Translations under genes and position numbers: made by a program
Shown here: positions 23,909 to 34,480 of the stretch, one piece after another
How the letters are laid out: every line of letters starts with the position of its first letter
How positions within the stretch are numbered: position 1 is the first letter of the stretch
The notes under the pieces: generated by a model
The model's input: only the letters and a program-made list of their open reading frames with translations
What the model was told of the DNA's origin: nothing
Database searches by the model: none
NCBI RefSeq assembly: GCF_000247815.1
Contig: NC_021684.1
Coordinates: 10,611,430-10,675,429 of the forward strand
Length of the DNA stretch: 64,000 nt
Source of the DNA: Ficedula albicollis
Taxonomy: Eukaryota; Chordata; Aves; Passeriformes; Muscicapidae
Direction of reading: 5' to 3'

Positions 23909-25424
23909 AGATGTGCTGGCAGAGCTCTGGGTGGCTCACAGCTCTGAACCACTTTGTTCCACCACCACACTCATCTTGTTTCAGCCCTGCATGGGCTCTT
24001 GGGCTATTTTTGGTGTACACAAGAGCATTTTCCACAGAATGGGCCCTGATGAATTTGCAGAGAGTGGTGCTTTGCTGGGAATGAAGAAAGGTTTGTCCTG
24101 GCATGGAGGACCTGGGTGAAGTAGAAACAGCTGTTGTCCTCCTCTCTCCCAGCCCACCTGCAGGCTCAAGGCCACTTGCCCAAGCTCAGCAATTATCTCC
24201 TGGGGCTTGGAGCCAGCCTACTCTGCTTTCCCCCAGCCAATGCAGGCTTTAGAGGAGCTGGCTGGGCTGGAAGGTCTAATTTTTACTTGGAGGAGGCCTG
24301 TGGTTTTGAGGGCCATCTTTAGCACCATCATGTCACAATCCTGCCTGCCACCTCCTGAGTTTTCTGTATGCAAAGTCATCTCTGCTCACTGAGAACCTTC
24401 TATCTCCCTGTCTTATGCAAAGTCACCTAAAAATCCTTTTTTGCTGGCACCCTTGGTGATCCCAGGTGCCCCTTGGAAATCTCTTGGAGAAGTAATCATC
24501 CCCTTTGGATTGCAGCATCAGTCACCTTTAGTCCCTCTGACAGCCCCAATTTTCTTGTGTGCTTGGCCGTAGAGAACCAAAAGTCAGACACAGTTGTAGG
24601 CTTCTGGTTTGTTGAGTTTTCTTCACCTGGGAGAAAACCAGCAGGGTGACAGTTTGTTCCTTGATCTCTTCACCTGCTACCCTGTTCCCTGCTCCTCTGG
24701 TGGCTTTGACACCCTTCTTTGGTGGAGGGGAGGGATAATACCTCAGTGTAACAGCTGCTGCTGCTGGGAGGTGTTCTCCCTTCTGTAGATGGGGAAGAAT
24801 GGTGATTACAATGTGAAATGTGGGCTGATTTTGGGGTCTTTGCCTCCCCCCACAAACAGTAATATTCCTCTGTCCTGCCATGGGACCAAGAGGTATCTCA
24901 GGACCTGCTTGGAGCATAGGATCACTGATGGACCTATTGACTTGATTTGACTTGACTTAATTCAACTTGACTACCATGCTAGTTTTTCTGCTATTTCTTA
25001 ATGCCTCATCTACTTTCATCTGAATCCTATTCGTCTCCAGCCATCCATTTTACTTTCTTTTTCCTGTTTTCCCTTTTTCCAGCTACAGCACCAGCCCCTG
25101 GCAGAAGGGGAGTGTTGGAGCTGAGCTTGCTCCAACCATACTGCAGAGATGCTCCCTGGGCAGGGAGGTGTCAGAAGTGCAGCAGCAAGGGGGCACTGCT
25201 CCAGGAGAGACTCAGATGGAGCTATGAAAATGTTCCTGACTGATGTGGTATCTCGGTTAAACTTCACTTCAGGAGGTAGCCTGGAGCTATTGAGGGCCAT
25301 CCCTTTGGATGGAGGGGGTAATTCCTGTGCAGGAATTAGCAGTCAGCACACCTGTTACTACAAGAGACTCCAGCTGAAAAGAGAAGAAGGATGGGAGGGG
25401 GTGAGGAAAAAAAAAGAGGCTCTT
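23909..25424. other. Unique non-coding sequence with a small TTGAC-rich patch
   Basis: No gene or family repeat seen. Positions 24938-24972 hold a degenerate tandem of TTGACTTGA-type units. Confidence 0.5.
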
Positions 25425-25550
25425 CAATTTAGTGCAATTATCTCAATTTTCCCAGGATAAGGATGCTCGAGATATTTATCTGATTTATAAGGGTGCATGG
25501 CAAGGCAGCAGACACGTCCTTAAAGAGACATTTATCAATTTCTTAAGCAT
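25425..25550. other. Candidate conserved non-coding element
   Basis: A block with AATTATCTCAATTTTCCC, GATATTTATCTGATTTATAA and a GATA-like TTATCT. The TGATTTAT octamer fits a PBX/HOX-type site. Candidate only. Confidence 0.25.
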
Positions 25551-26599
25551 GGATGAGGGGAAAAGAAAGAAAAAACAGATGAGTGAGAAGGAGACACTGC
25601 AAGGAGACTCTGTTGGACTTGGGAAGGGAAAAGGAAGCCTGCTCGCTCTGTGTGTTTTCACTTGTGCTTAATAATCTGTGGAGAGCTGCAGAAGCAGGAG
25701 GATGTTAGCTGGGCTGGGGCAACAGCAGAAATCCTGTTGTAGACTGGGTTGCCTTTATACTTTAAGCAATTTATATTTCAGGGATGTGTATTAAGTATTT
25801 CCTGAAGAATTTTTTTAGCTTACATTTCTGCTGGAGAAATACTGAGGTTAGATTTATGCCAGGCCTGGAGACCTTGCCCAGTCACAGAAAAGTGCTCTGA
25901 ACCTGCATAAATTTGGTTAAAGTGACACAAAGTTTCAGCAGGATTAATCTTGTCCAAGTGCAGATTTTCTGGGCTCAGGGAATGCATGATTGTCCACACT
26001 GACTTTTAGGAAAGGGGAGCAGAATGCAGCTGACACTCTTGGCTGGGAGCACTATTGGAGGGAGCATACTCCTCTCCATTAAAAAGACAGCTCTCTTTTT
26101 TATCCCCTTTAGTGCCATCAGACTTTCTAATTTTTATGCCTCTTCCTCCCTTTATGCCCTGCAGCTGTCACTGTTTTCTCTGCACCTTGGTAGCTAAAAT
26201 GGTTCTGGACACCTTTTGCATCTTGGAGGTTGCATCTTTGCTCTCTTCCATATCCTTGTCTTCATAGGGAAGCAGGTATGAAAATCCTCATCTTTCCCCA
26301 AAGTGCAGCTGCCTTCTGCCATTCCTGCAGCTCCTCACAGCTCCCTTTGCCCTCCATCACATTCAGGCTTCTCAGCATCCCTTCCCAGCCCTTCTGCCTC
26401 TCTGTTGCTCCTTCTCGTCTGCATCCCTCATTGTTCCACTGACACTGTCTTGTCACATTGTACCCTGCTCCCTTGATTTGACAATAGAGACAGAAAAAGA
26501 GGGATTCAGTGGACACGAATGAAATGGGAAGTGGGAGAGGAGGAGCAGAGAAAGAGAACATCAGAGGGAATGAGAGCAAATGCTCGTAGCTTAATGTGG
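25551..26599. other. Unique non-coding sequence
   Basis: 25740-25880 is AT-rich; 26060-26480 is a CT-rich stretch. No gene, RNA or repeat is recognised. Confidence 0.45.
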
Positions 26600-26900
26600 C
26601 TCAGAAAGTCACCTGGGGGAGTCATTGATTGAGGGGTCACTGACCCTTGTGAGTAAATTTCTGTAATAAACTGGTAAAAGTACTGGCAGGCCCAAGTGAT
26701 TTAGTTTAGAGATTGCTGTAGTTCAGCTCCCCTCAAATGCAATTCAGCAGGGCTGTTAGCAACCACAAAACCCTTGCCAGCCTAAATATAGATTACTTTT
26801 CTTTGTCCCTTAAGTTTGTCTCTTCACAGCGTGGTTATGTTCTCATAAATTTGTTGCAGCGTGTTTGCAAGAGCTGACCCATTGGAAAGGATTTGTGTCC
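26600..26900. other. Candidate conserved non-coding element with a nuclear-receptor-like IR1
   Basis: A complex-sequence block containing TCATTGATTGA, a perfect inverted repeat (see 26634-26646) and CTAAATATAGATTACTTT. Candidate by composition only. Confidence 0.27.
26634..26646. promoter_or_regulatory. GGGTCA-C-TGACCC inverted repeat (IR1)
   Basis: Two perfect nuclear-receptor-type half sites (GGGTCA and TGACCC) face each other across one base. IR1 of AGGTCA-like half sites is the classical arrangement for FXR/RXR-type binding. A 13-bp odd palindrome is not rare by chance in 64 kb, so the half-site identity is the only added weight. Confidence 0.25.
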
Positions 26901-27870
26901 ACCAGAAAAGCCTTTTGGATAAACCCCTTTTTGGCAATATGCCTTTTTAAGGCCCTCCTGCACACAGGTTGCTCTGGGAAATAACTGCTTTGCCAAGGAC
27001 CAGCTAATTTCACTATCAAAGGTCTGACTGGGGCAGCAACTCCTGGCTGTCACACACGGGCACCCACATGCCATCACTTGCTGTGGATCTCACACCTCCT
27101 GCCCTCCTCTGTACTAGCTGACTTCGATAAATGAGATGCAGTCTTACTGTGAGGGGAGAGATTTTCAGATCTCTGATCTCAGTGACGTTCCTTATGGCAT
27201 TAGGAAGTCAGAGATGCTTATCTGCCTGTGGTACTTAAATTCTTCTCTGGTATCCTCATCACTTACTCAGGCCTGTGGCTGGATCTTGCTGGGTGGGAAG
27301 GCAGTCCATAAGCCTCCCCTGTGCTGTAAAAGTCCAGTTGTCCAGCTCCCTGTATTGGCATTTGCATGGTACAGGCACTGGTTTCCTGTGTTGGTGTAAC
27401 AAATATGAGAATTTACTTTTAAAAGCCCTATTGAGATACATGTATAGTATGCATTTCTGCTCTATAAAGCAGAATAGGGGGCAAATTATATAGAGAATAT
27501 ATGTCTTGTGTAGTGTTGGTGTTTGTGTAGTGGGATCCTGCTCCGTGGGTAGGGGCCAGAATCTGCAAGTGGAAGTACAGGGTGTAGGGTGATTGCATTT
27601 ATCCAGTTTATCTTCACCTTGGCCCATCTACCCTCTGTGATTGCAGCACACACATGGGTGCTCACCTCAGTACACCCTCACCTTTAGATCTGCACAGACC
27701 TGGCAGCAGCTTGCACTGTCCTTCCACCTGCACATCTGCATGTCCAAGCAGGTCACCAGCTGCATGGGTTCCCAGGGACAAGTAAAGCATGAGCTGGAGG
27801 TATCCTGGTATGTTGTGCAGTGCATCAGCTGTGATTTCACATTACTCTGGGTGCAGTGGGTAGCCTAAGT
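26901..27870. other. Unique non-coding sequence
   Basis: Contains an octamer-like ATTTGCAT at 27360-27367. No gene, RNA gene or repeat is recognised. Confidence 0.45.
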
Positions 27871-28014
27871 CCCTTTTGTTACCCTTAGTCTCTCTCCCCA
27901 AGCGTGGGTAATGAAAGAAATTGCCCCAGCAGATAAGTGTTTTCCCTTTTGTTACCCTTAGTCTCTCTCCCCAAACGTGGGTAGTGAAAGAAATTGCCCC
28001 AGCAGATAAGTGTT
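27871..28014. repeat. Two-copy 73-bp tandem repeat
   Basis: 27871-27943 is repeated from 27944 to 28014 with a 73-base offset. Two mismatches are seen (27902/27975 and 27911/27984). Its slight divergence suggests that it is a real and somewhat older duplication. Confidence 0.95.
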
Positions 28015-28374
28015 GGGGCTGTTGGGCATCCCTCTGAAGCAGAAGCAACCTTGCAGGACATCCCTGGTGTGCTCTGGAAGGGTGATGAGTGTGTGGAGCC
28101 CTGCTACCAGCAGCCCATTGCTACTCACCTGCCCTTTTACCACTGACCTGCCTTTAGTCATGAGCTCTGCTGTGGAGGTAGAGGGAAAAAATAGAAAGTC
28201 AGGGGAAGGGAAAAAACAAATCAAAGAAGAGTGTGCTTTGTGTTGTTTGATCTTTGAGGAATGCTGAAGAAATCTCTTAGGCCACTGTCTCCCTGGTTGT
28301 GCTCGTAAGGAGATTATGGACCTCATGCTTTCACAGGAAAACACCCAGCAGCTGGGCCAGGCACAGTAATCCAG
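28015..28374. other. Unique non-coding sequence
   Basis: No gene, RNA or repeat recognised. Confidence 0.5.
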
Positions 28375-28600
28375 ACAAAGGATAACAGCAGCCTAATTAA
28401 TTCTCATGTCTCTGAATCTGATAACAGCACAGTACACAGACGAGTCCGTAAGGACTTAATGAGTTTAATCGACTGCACTTGATGATTTTATTTGAAACCT
28501 TGTGCCACAAATTAAACTATTAAAAATGCACTTGAACTTGATTGGCAGCTGTAATCCAGGCAAAGTCTACTTAATCCGTGGGGGCGGGAAGCAGGGATGG
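28375..28600. other. Candidate conserved non-coding element
   Basis: Dense in homeodomain-like cores: CCTAATTAATTC at about 28392, GACTTAATGAG, TTTAATCGAC, ATTAAACTATTAAAAATG, TTGATTGGCAGCTG and ACTTAATCCG. It also has two CpGs at CGAGTCCG (28441). It is non-repetitive with stops in all frames. The motif density is typical of developmental enhancers, but conservation is not shown here. Confidence 0.36.
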
Positions 28601-29254
28601 ATACAAAGGGCTGGAGATGAGGAGAGTGCAGGGGAGGCTCCAGTGGGTGAGGGGATTTTGGGGTGAGTTTAAAGGAAAGCTGGAAAGAAGGGCAGAGCCT
28701 CACAGAAACTGGGGGTGAGGATGGGAGGATAGGGGTTTATCCATGCTCACCCAGCCCTGGGCTGATGCGGGATGTGGGAAGGGCTCAGTGTGCTCTTGTC
28801 CTGTGCTCTGCCCTGCAGCTGAAGGGGTTGTTAGCTGGTCACAGTGAATCAGCTGCTGCCTCTGGAGAGAGGTGTAACAGCAAGGATTTGCACAACTGAG
28901 ATGAGGAGGGTGTGAATCTTGGGCCCAATCTCCAAGTCTCATGCACACCAGCTTGGTGAAAGGCCAAGGAAATGCACCCAGGGGTATTCACTGTGTCCCA
29001 GGCGGTGGTGTCACCAGTGGGCAGGCACACACAAATATCCAGTCATCTGTGAAAACTGCCTGGGTGAAAATCAGCCTGTGAAAAGGTATCTGCGCAGAAA
29101 CAGATACACTGTCCTATGTGTTCTCTGCCAGCTGTCACTCAGGTGTTTGGTTGTGCTCATCCAGTTTGCTCCCATACATAAGTACCTATATACATGCAGA
29201 TGTGCACAAACAGTGTTTTGGCTCAAAATGGGTCATTAGCCAAGAAAGAAAATA
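28601..29254. other. Unique non-coding sequence
   Basis: A GC-moderate spacer between two candidate regulatory blocks. No gene or repeat recognised. Confidence 0.45.
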
Positions 29255-29480
29255 GCATGTAAGTCTGCTTTGAAAGTCTCTTGCCCCCCACGCCGCTATT
29301 TAAAGTAATTTGCAAAAGATTTGCAAAATTATAAACCAATTTGCAAATAAATGATCATGATTAATGGCATATTCTTTAGGAGGCGACAGAACCGCAATAG
29401 ATCTGTAATCCCCCTTATTATGCAGGAATCATTAATAGCAGTAGGTGTTAAGAGACTACATTACAGCTACAACAGGCTTC
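29255..29480. other. Candidate conserved non-coding element with a TTTGCAAA triplet
   Basis: Three perfect TTTGCAAA palindromes lie at 29309-29316, 29320-29327 and 29340-29347. They are followed by ATGATCATGATTAATGG and GGAATCATTAATAGC, and by CpGs at GGAGGCGACAG and ACCGCAATAG. The 8-mer is close to POU octamer half sites and C/EBP-type TTGCAAA. Frames are closed by stops, so coding is unlikely. Confidence 0.4.
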
Positions 29481-29753
29481 AGCTGTACCTCTGGAGTGGT
29501 ACAGGTCAAGTTTTTGTTGCTCTGGCTTCTTTTCCTATTGTCATACTCATAATTGGTACAAAGCAATGTATCTCAGTGCCACTTGGGTTTCACAGCTTGC
29601 TCACCTCACTTACCCTACCCTAAAACTCCTGCTCTTTGGCAGCAGAGGGAAAGCCTTCATCTGCTGATGAGTGAAGGCACATCACCATGGCAGGAGGGGC
29701 AGGTGGCTCCTCCCTCTTTTTAGCTCATCTCCAGCTTCTTCCTGCTGTCACCT
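29481..29753. other. Unique spacer sequence
   Basis: Nothing recognised between the TTTGCAAA block and the CR1 fragment. Confidence 0.45.
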
Positions 29754-30005
29754 TGATAGGAAAAGGAGTGATGGCTTCAAACTGAAAAATTGTAGGTTTA
29801 TGTTTGATATTAGGAATAAATTCATGGATTTGAAGTTGCCCAGACAGGCTCTGGATGTCCCACCCCTCAAAGTGCTCAAGGCCAGGTTGAACAGCACTTT
29901 GAGCAATCTGGTCAAGTGAAAGGCATCCCTGTCAGTGGCAGGGGGGCTGGAATTGAATGGTATTTAAGGTTTCTTCCAACCCAGTCTAGTCTATGATTCT
30001 GTGAT
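29754..30005 (+). mobile_element. CR1 LINE 3'-end fragment, sense
   Basis: Consensus CR1 3'-end segments appear in order: GTGATGGCTTCAAACTGAA, TTGATATTAGGAATAAATTC, AAGTTGCCCAGACAGGCTC, TGGATGTCCCACCCCTCAAA, GTGCTCAAGGCCAGGTTGAA, AGCAATCTGGTCAAGTGAAA, CATCCCTGTCAGTGGCAGGG, and finally TTCTTCCAACCC and CTATGATTCTGTGAT, the terminal microsatellite-like repeat. A segment is missing between the GAATAAATTC and AAGTTGCCC parts compared with intact copies. Strongly 5'-truncated and non-autonomous. Confidence 0.92.
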
Positions 30006-30989
30006 CTACACCCCTCCTGGATGAGTCCTGGGGTCTCACAAGAGTGCTGGGAGTGAGGGGTTATTTTGGCAAGCAGCTCTTGAGGCTGTGTGTGGTGCGT
30101 GAGGCTTTGGTGCAAGGGGAGGAGCAGGACAGAAAGCAAGCAGTGTTTTACTGGGGAGCCTGTGGCACACCCACACCCTGTGCTGGAGACTGAGCCCCAC
30201 CACCTAAAGCACTCCTCAGAGACACTGGGGGATCAAGAGCAGTGCCAGTGCCTTTGATTTCTGAAACAGCAGGGCTTTGCTACAGGGACATAAGCAGATG
30301 ATCAACAGTGAATAGCACACACCCTGCTGTGAAGGATGGTAAAATCTTCCGCCAGTGATTCTCTTCACTCAGAAAATCCATCCCTGACCTTGCACCTTTT
30401 GAGGGGTTTAATGCATTGTACATGGGTGGGGCAGACTGAGAAGCTGCCAGAGAAGTTCCATCTATCCTGCTGAGGACCAGCCTGGGGCAGAGGACAGCCT
30501 GGCCTTGCTCCCTCCTGCACACACTTCCAATATGATGCTGTGATTTTGGTGTATTGACAAGTAGCTGAAATGTTTTTATTTGATAGGTTGCAGCTTTATC
30601 ATCCCCTCCATTTTTTTGCATCTAGCACTAAATCTGTGGCAGGTGCTGGGCAGTGCCTCAGTATGTTGTGATCTTGTGAGGTCTGTGGCACCTGCAGTGC
30701 TCTGCCTCTGTACCAGGCTGAGACAGAAGCGTGGGTGAGGAAATGGGCACTGCAAGCAGCCATTGATTAGTGATTTGGTGATGCTCTTTCTAAGGAAAAA
30801 GTGTGGTAGGGGAGGTTTTTTCAGGTGAGTTAATACTGAGATCCTGGCTGCTTCTCCTTCTGAAGCCTGGAAGTTCTAGGAAGTACAGAGAGGGTAATTT
30901 AAGGTGTTGTGCATCCTGACTAATTACATTGGTCCTGGCCATAGCTGCCTTTTGTGTTTCTTACCTTAAAATACACTGTAAAGTTGCAA
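30006..30989. other. Unique non-coding sequence
   Basis: No gene, RNA or repeat is recognised downstream of the CR1 fragment. Confidence 0.5.
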
Positions 30990-31340
30990 TTTGCTGTTAA
31001 ACAGATGTTGTATGTTTTCCCATAGTAGTGGATACATTTTAAATATTTTTACTGAAAGGAAAATAATTGGCATATCTTTGACAGAATAATTCTTAAAGAT
31101 CTTAACAGGGGAGATCAGCTAGGGAATGGCAAAATATTTTCATCTATTTGCTGTTGTTAGTGCTTTGATTAAACAGACTAATATTTCTGAGTCTGTCACT
31201 TAGCATGAACAGCAGGATATTTTGTTATCAGGTAATTCCCTGCCTACAGTGGCAGGAGAAATGGCTGGATGTAAATCATGCAGCTAATAATACTCCAGTA
31301 CAGAAGGCAGATGTAACTGCTAATTGCAGAGCCTGGGATG
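30990..31340. other. Candidate conserved non-coding element
   Basis: A long AT-rich, non-repetitive block with TTTAAATATTTTTAC, GGAAAATAATTGGC, GCTTTGATTAAACAG, a TCF/LEF-like CTTTGATT, GCTAATAATACTCC and TGCTAATTGCAG. It lies directly upstream of a CpG cluster and another block. Composition-based. Confidence 0.33.
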
Positions 31341-31499
31341 CTCAGTGAAATCACAACAACTTATCAGCCCCAGTCAGGGCTGTCCCCCAGCCTCACCCTT
31401 GTGCCAGGCAGGATGCCACGGCTGGTGGCACAAGATCTGTCCCCTCTGCTGCCCTCAGAGCTGGGGACAGAGCCAGCCCAGGGCTGTCCCCAGGCAGGG

Positions 31500-31735
31500 C
31501 AGTGCTGGCAGCACCGTCACCGTGGGCAAACACCGCAGAGCCGCGCACGCAGCGCGCTCCTCAAATATTTACCCTTTGTTTCAATCTCGACCTCTTCGCC
31601 TCTCAAGATAAATAATTTAGTGTGGAAGCCTTGAAGGTTAATCTTGCATTTATTTAATGTTACAGGACACTTGGCTCACTTACAGCTAAAAGCCCTGCAT
31701 GCTGATTGTTAGTTTATTTAATCCAAGTGCCATTT
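31500..31735. other. CpG cluster joined to an AT-rich candidate regulatory block
   Basis: About ten CpGs lie between 31514 and 31600, including GAGCCGCGCACGC and AGCGCGCTCC. They are followed directly by CTCAAATATTTACCC, AAGATAAATAATTTAG, TTTATTTAATG and TAGTTTATTTAATCC. The switch from CpG-dense to AT-rich within about 50 bp is unlike the flanks. It could be an orphan CpG island, an alternative promoter or an enhancer. Confidence 0.35.
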
Positions 31736-34224
31736 TCTTCACCCTCTTCTCTCTGAACTGCTGAAAGGGAGGAAGGAGAGGAATCAAGGGGAAGGAAGAG
31801 TTATCTGTATGCGGCTTTTAGCTCCTGCTGCAAACTCCATCAGGAGCAGCACCCTGGGGAAACGTCAATGTGAGTGGCTCAGCCCAGCCAGGCATGTCAT
31901 CGCAGTCGATCCAGGGGCTGGCTCCTAGCACCACTGAGAAAAAGGGGAAAAGCAGAGGATCTGACTCTGACATCCCAGCACACCGGCTGTGATAGAGCTG
32001 CCTGCCCGTGCCCAAATCTGCCAGAATTCCCTGGTGTGCCAAAAAAAGAGACAGCAGTGATGGGGGCAAGGAGGGGGAAGAGGTGAGGCAGCAGGGAGGA
32101 AGAGTATGTTTGCCTTCATTGATGGGGTGCTTTTTCTCTCCTTTGTCTGAAAGCATCAGGTGGTCCTTTGCAGGAGACCTCTACAGCACTGCTAGAAAGC
32201 TAACGCAGAAGGGGAGGGGTCTGAGGGAGGAGTGGGCTCTGATTTACCTTGCTTGAATGTTTGTAGTAATTTCTAGGTCACACCAAAACTTTTGGGTGGT
32301 TTGCAGCTGGTTCAGCACTGAGAGGCTCAGCACCTCTTCCTGCTGCCAGGGCCAGCAATCAGGAAATGGCCAGGAGCTTCCAGGTTTCAGCAAAGGCAGA
32401 AATCAGCTTGTTGCCCAAGAGTTTCACAATGACGGATATGAAGAGTTGTAAACTTACTTGGAAGTATCTTGCAGGGACTGGAGAAGACATTTTGGCATCA
32501 TCCCTCTCCTTGCTCTCATTTCTAGAGATGCACAAAAACAAATGCATGGTCCTTCCCATGACTTTGTCAACATATCTACACTCTAGACATATTGGACAAA
32601 GAAGCTAGAGAAGAAAAGCCAGACACAGGGAGCAGACTGACTGCTGAAATTAATTTGGCTTTTACAGACCAGCCCACAATTTTGGATCAGAAATTTGGTG
32701 TTAGCTGCTCCCTCCCAACTGGAAGCTCCTGCTTACAGCCAGGAACTCAGGAGGGGTGAAAATTCCAAGATTTCAGAGCAGCCTGTCTGTATTTGTTCAA
32801 GTGCAGACCCACGTGGACAGCAGGCTGGGGGAAGCCAGTTTTTCCTATCCTCATGGCCAAGTCTAGCAGAAATGTCACTCCCACACCGTGGCCCCAGGCT
32901 GCCCTTCCAAAGCTCTGGCTGAAGAAATCTCCCTCCCAACCTTAGCTTGAGCCTCACTGGGTCTCAAAAGCCACTTTGGCAAACTCTGCATTCGTCTGGA
33001 TGTGCTCCTCACCTCTTGCAGTGATAGCTGCTCTCATGCACCACTTCAGAGCATCTTGTCAACTTCCTTCCCACCCCTGTGTTTAGAGACCTCCTAAGGT
33101 GAAATGTCTCTGATTTCTCTGAGGGAAATAATCCCTACATTCAGTAGCATTAGGGCCAGTAAGGGAAGAGGAGAAGTGTCAGAGGATGCTGGCAGTGTGA
33201 TCACACTAGCATGTCACCCTAGCATAGTCACATTTTCACCTGCTCATGTCGTCCAGCCCAGCTGTGACTTGCTGGTAATTACTTGCTTGTAGCTGGTGTG
33301 AGACTCCCAGTCCTCAAAGCCATCTGCTTACCTCCAGGTCCCTGCTGTGTGATCTTTCATTTGGAGTTCACCTCCACAGTTTATGGCGGTTTCCAGGATA
33401 ACATTCCAGCTGGAGAGCCTCTCAACTCCATCCTGTGCTGGCTTTTCTCCTTTTAAAGGACACTTTGCATCTCTCAAAAAACACCAACAGGATGCTAAAT
33501 GTAGCTGGATCCTGGCAGGATCCTGGCAGGATTTGACCCAAAATGGATAGCCATGTGTGATAGGTGGGAGACTTGAGTGTCTGGGTGTTCATTTGTGCAA
33601 TCCAAATCTCCTCAAGTAGAGATGTGAACAGAATGACCTTTCCTATGAGCTTCAAGTGCTTCAGTTTTAAATGGGAGATAGCACAAGATCAATGTGTCTC
33701 GTAGCTTTTCAATGCCTTAGTCTGAACCAGGAGAGACAGTAATAAGAAAAAGAATAATTTAATAAACAATAGGTGGGGTTTTTTTTCCTTCTAGTGAGGA
33801 TTCTCATATGTGTTTGGATTGGAGAATAGGCTTCTTTTTGTTCAAGACGGTAATTCAACTCAATTTTGATTTAATTTTGATTCTTATTGGTATGTACTGG
33901 AAAGGATATGAGAGTGGGATGGCTGGGAAGAGTCTTAGGGCACCTAGGTTTGACCCTGCCTGAATTATCTTCTGCAGGAATCTCTTTCCCCATGCTGTGG
34001 AGGAAGATCCCCCACCTGCTGCCTTGGATGTGTGGATGTGTGAGCAGTGTCTGGAGGTAGGACCACCTGGGGAAATGGTGAATTGCAATTGGTGACTGCT
34101 TTGAAGATCCCCCCAACACTGGAAGAGCTTTGAGCTAAAGTTTCCTTAGAGCAGCTGGGAATTCACAACCCTGAGCTGTGTTTGGCTCCTAGGATCTTTG
34201 AGAAGAAGCCATGTGGATGTGTTC
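31736..34224. other. Unique non-coding sequence
   Basis: At about 33507-33531 an 11-base GGATCCTGGCA unit is tandemly repeated about twice. 33730-33890 is AT-rich with TTTAATTTTGATT-type repeats. No gene or RNA seen. Confidence 0.5.
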
Positions 34225-34480
34225 TTCAGACATTTTTGTGTCAGCCTTTATGTACCACTTCCACAGTTTAACATTTTAAATCATGACAAACACCCTCCCA
34301 GTCGAAACAGCTCCTATCAAACTGGCACTCACTCTCATAACACACTGCCACCCACCAGGATGTGCTGATTGCTGCCAACCTTTTGGCAAGCTCTTTGCTT
34401 TTGTATTAGGACAAGGTGATTGACAATGCTTTGTGTGTCTTGATAATGCAGAAATGTCCTATTTAGAAAGAGAAAAATTC
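34225..34480. other. Candidate conserved non-coding element
   Basis: Contains TTAACATTTTAAATCATG, GGTGATTGACAATGC (PBX-like TGATTGACA overlapping SOX-like ACAATG), CTTTGTG and TTGATAATGCAG within about 40 bp of each other. The inverted ACAATG / CTTTGT pair would suit a SOX dimer. Candidate only. Confidence 0.3.
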
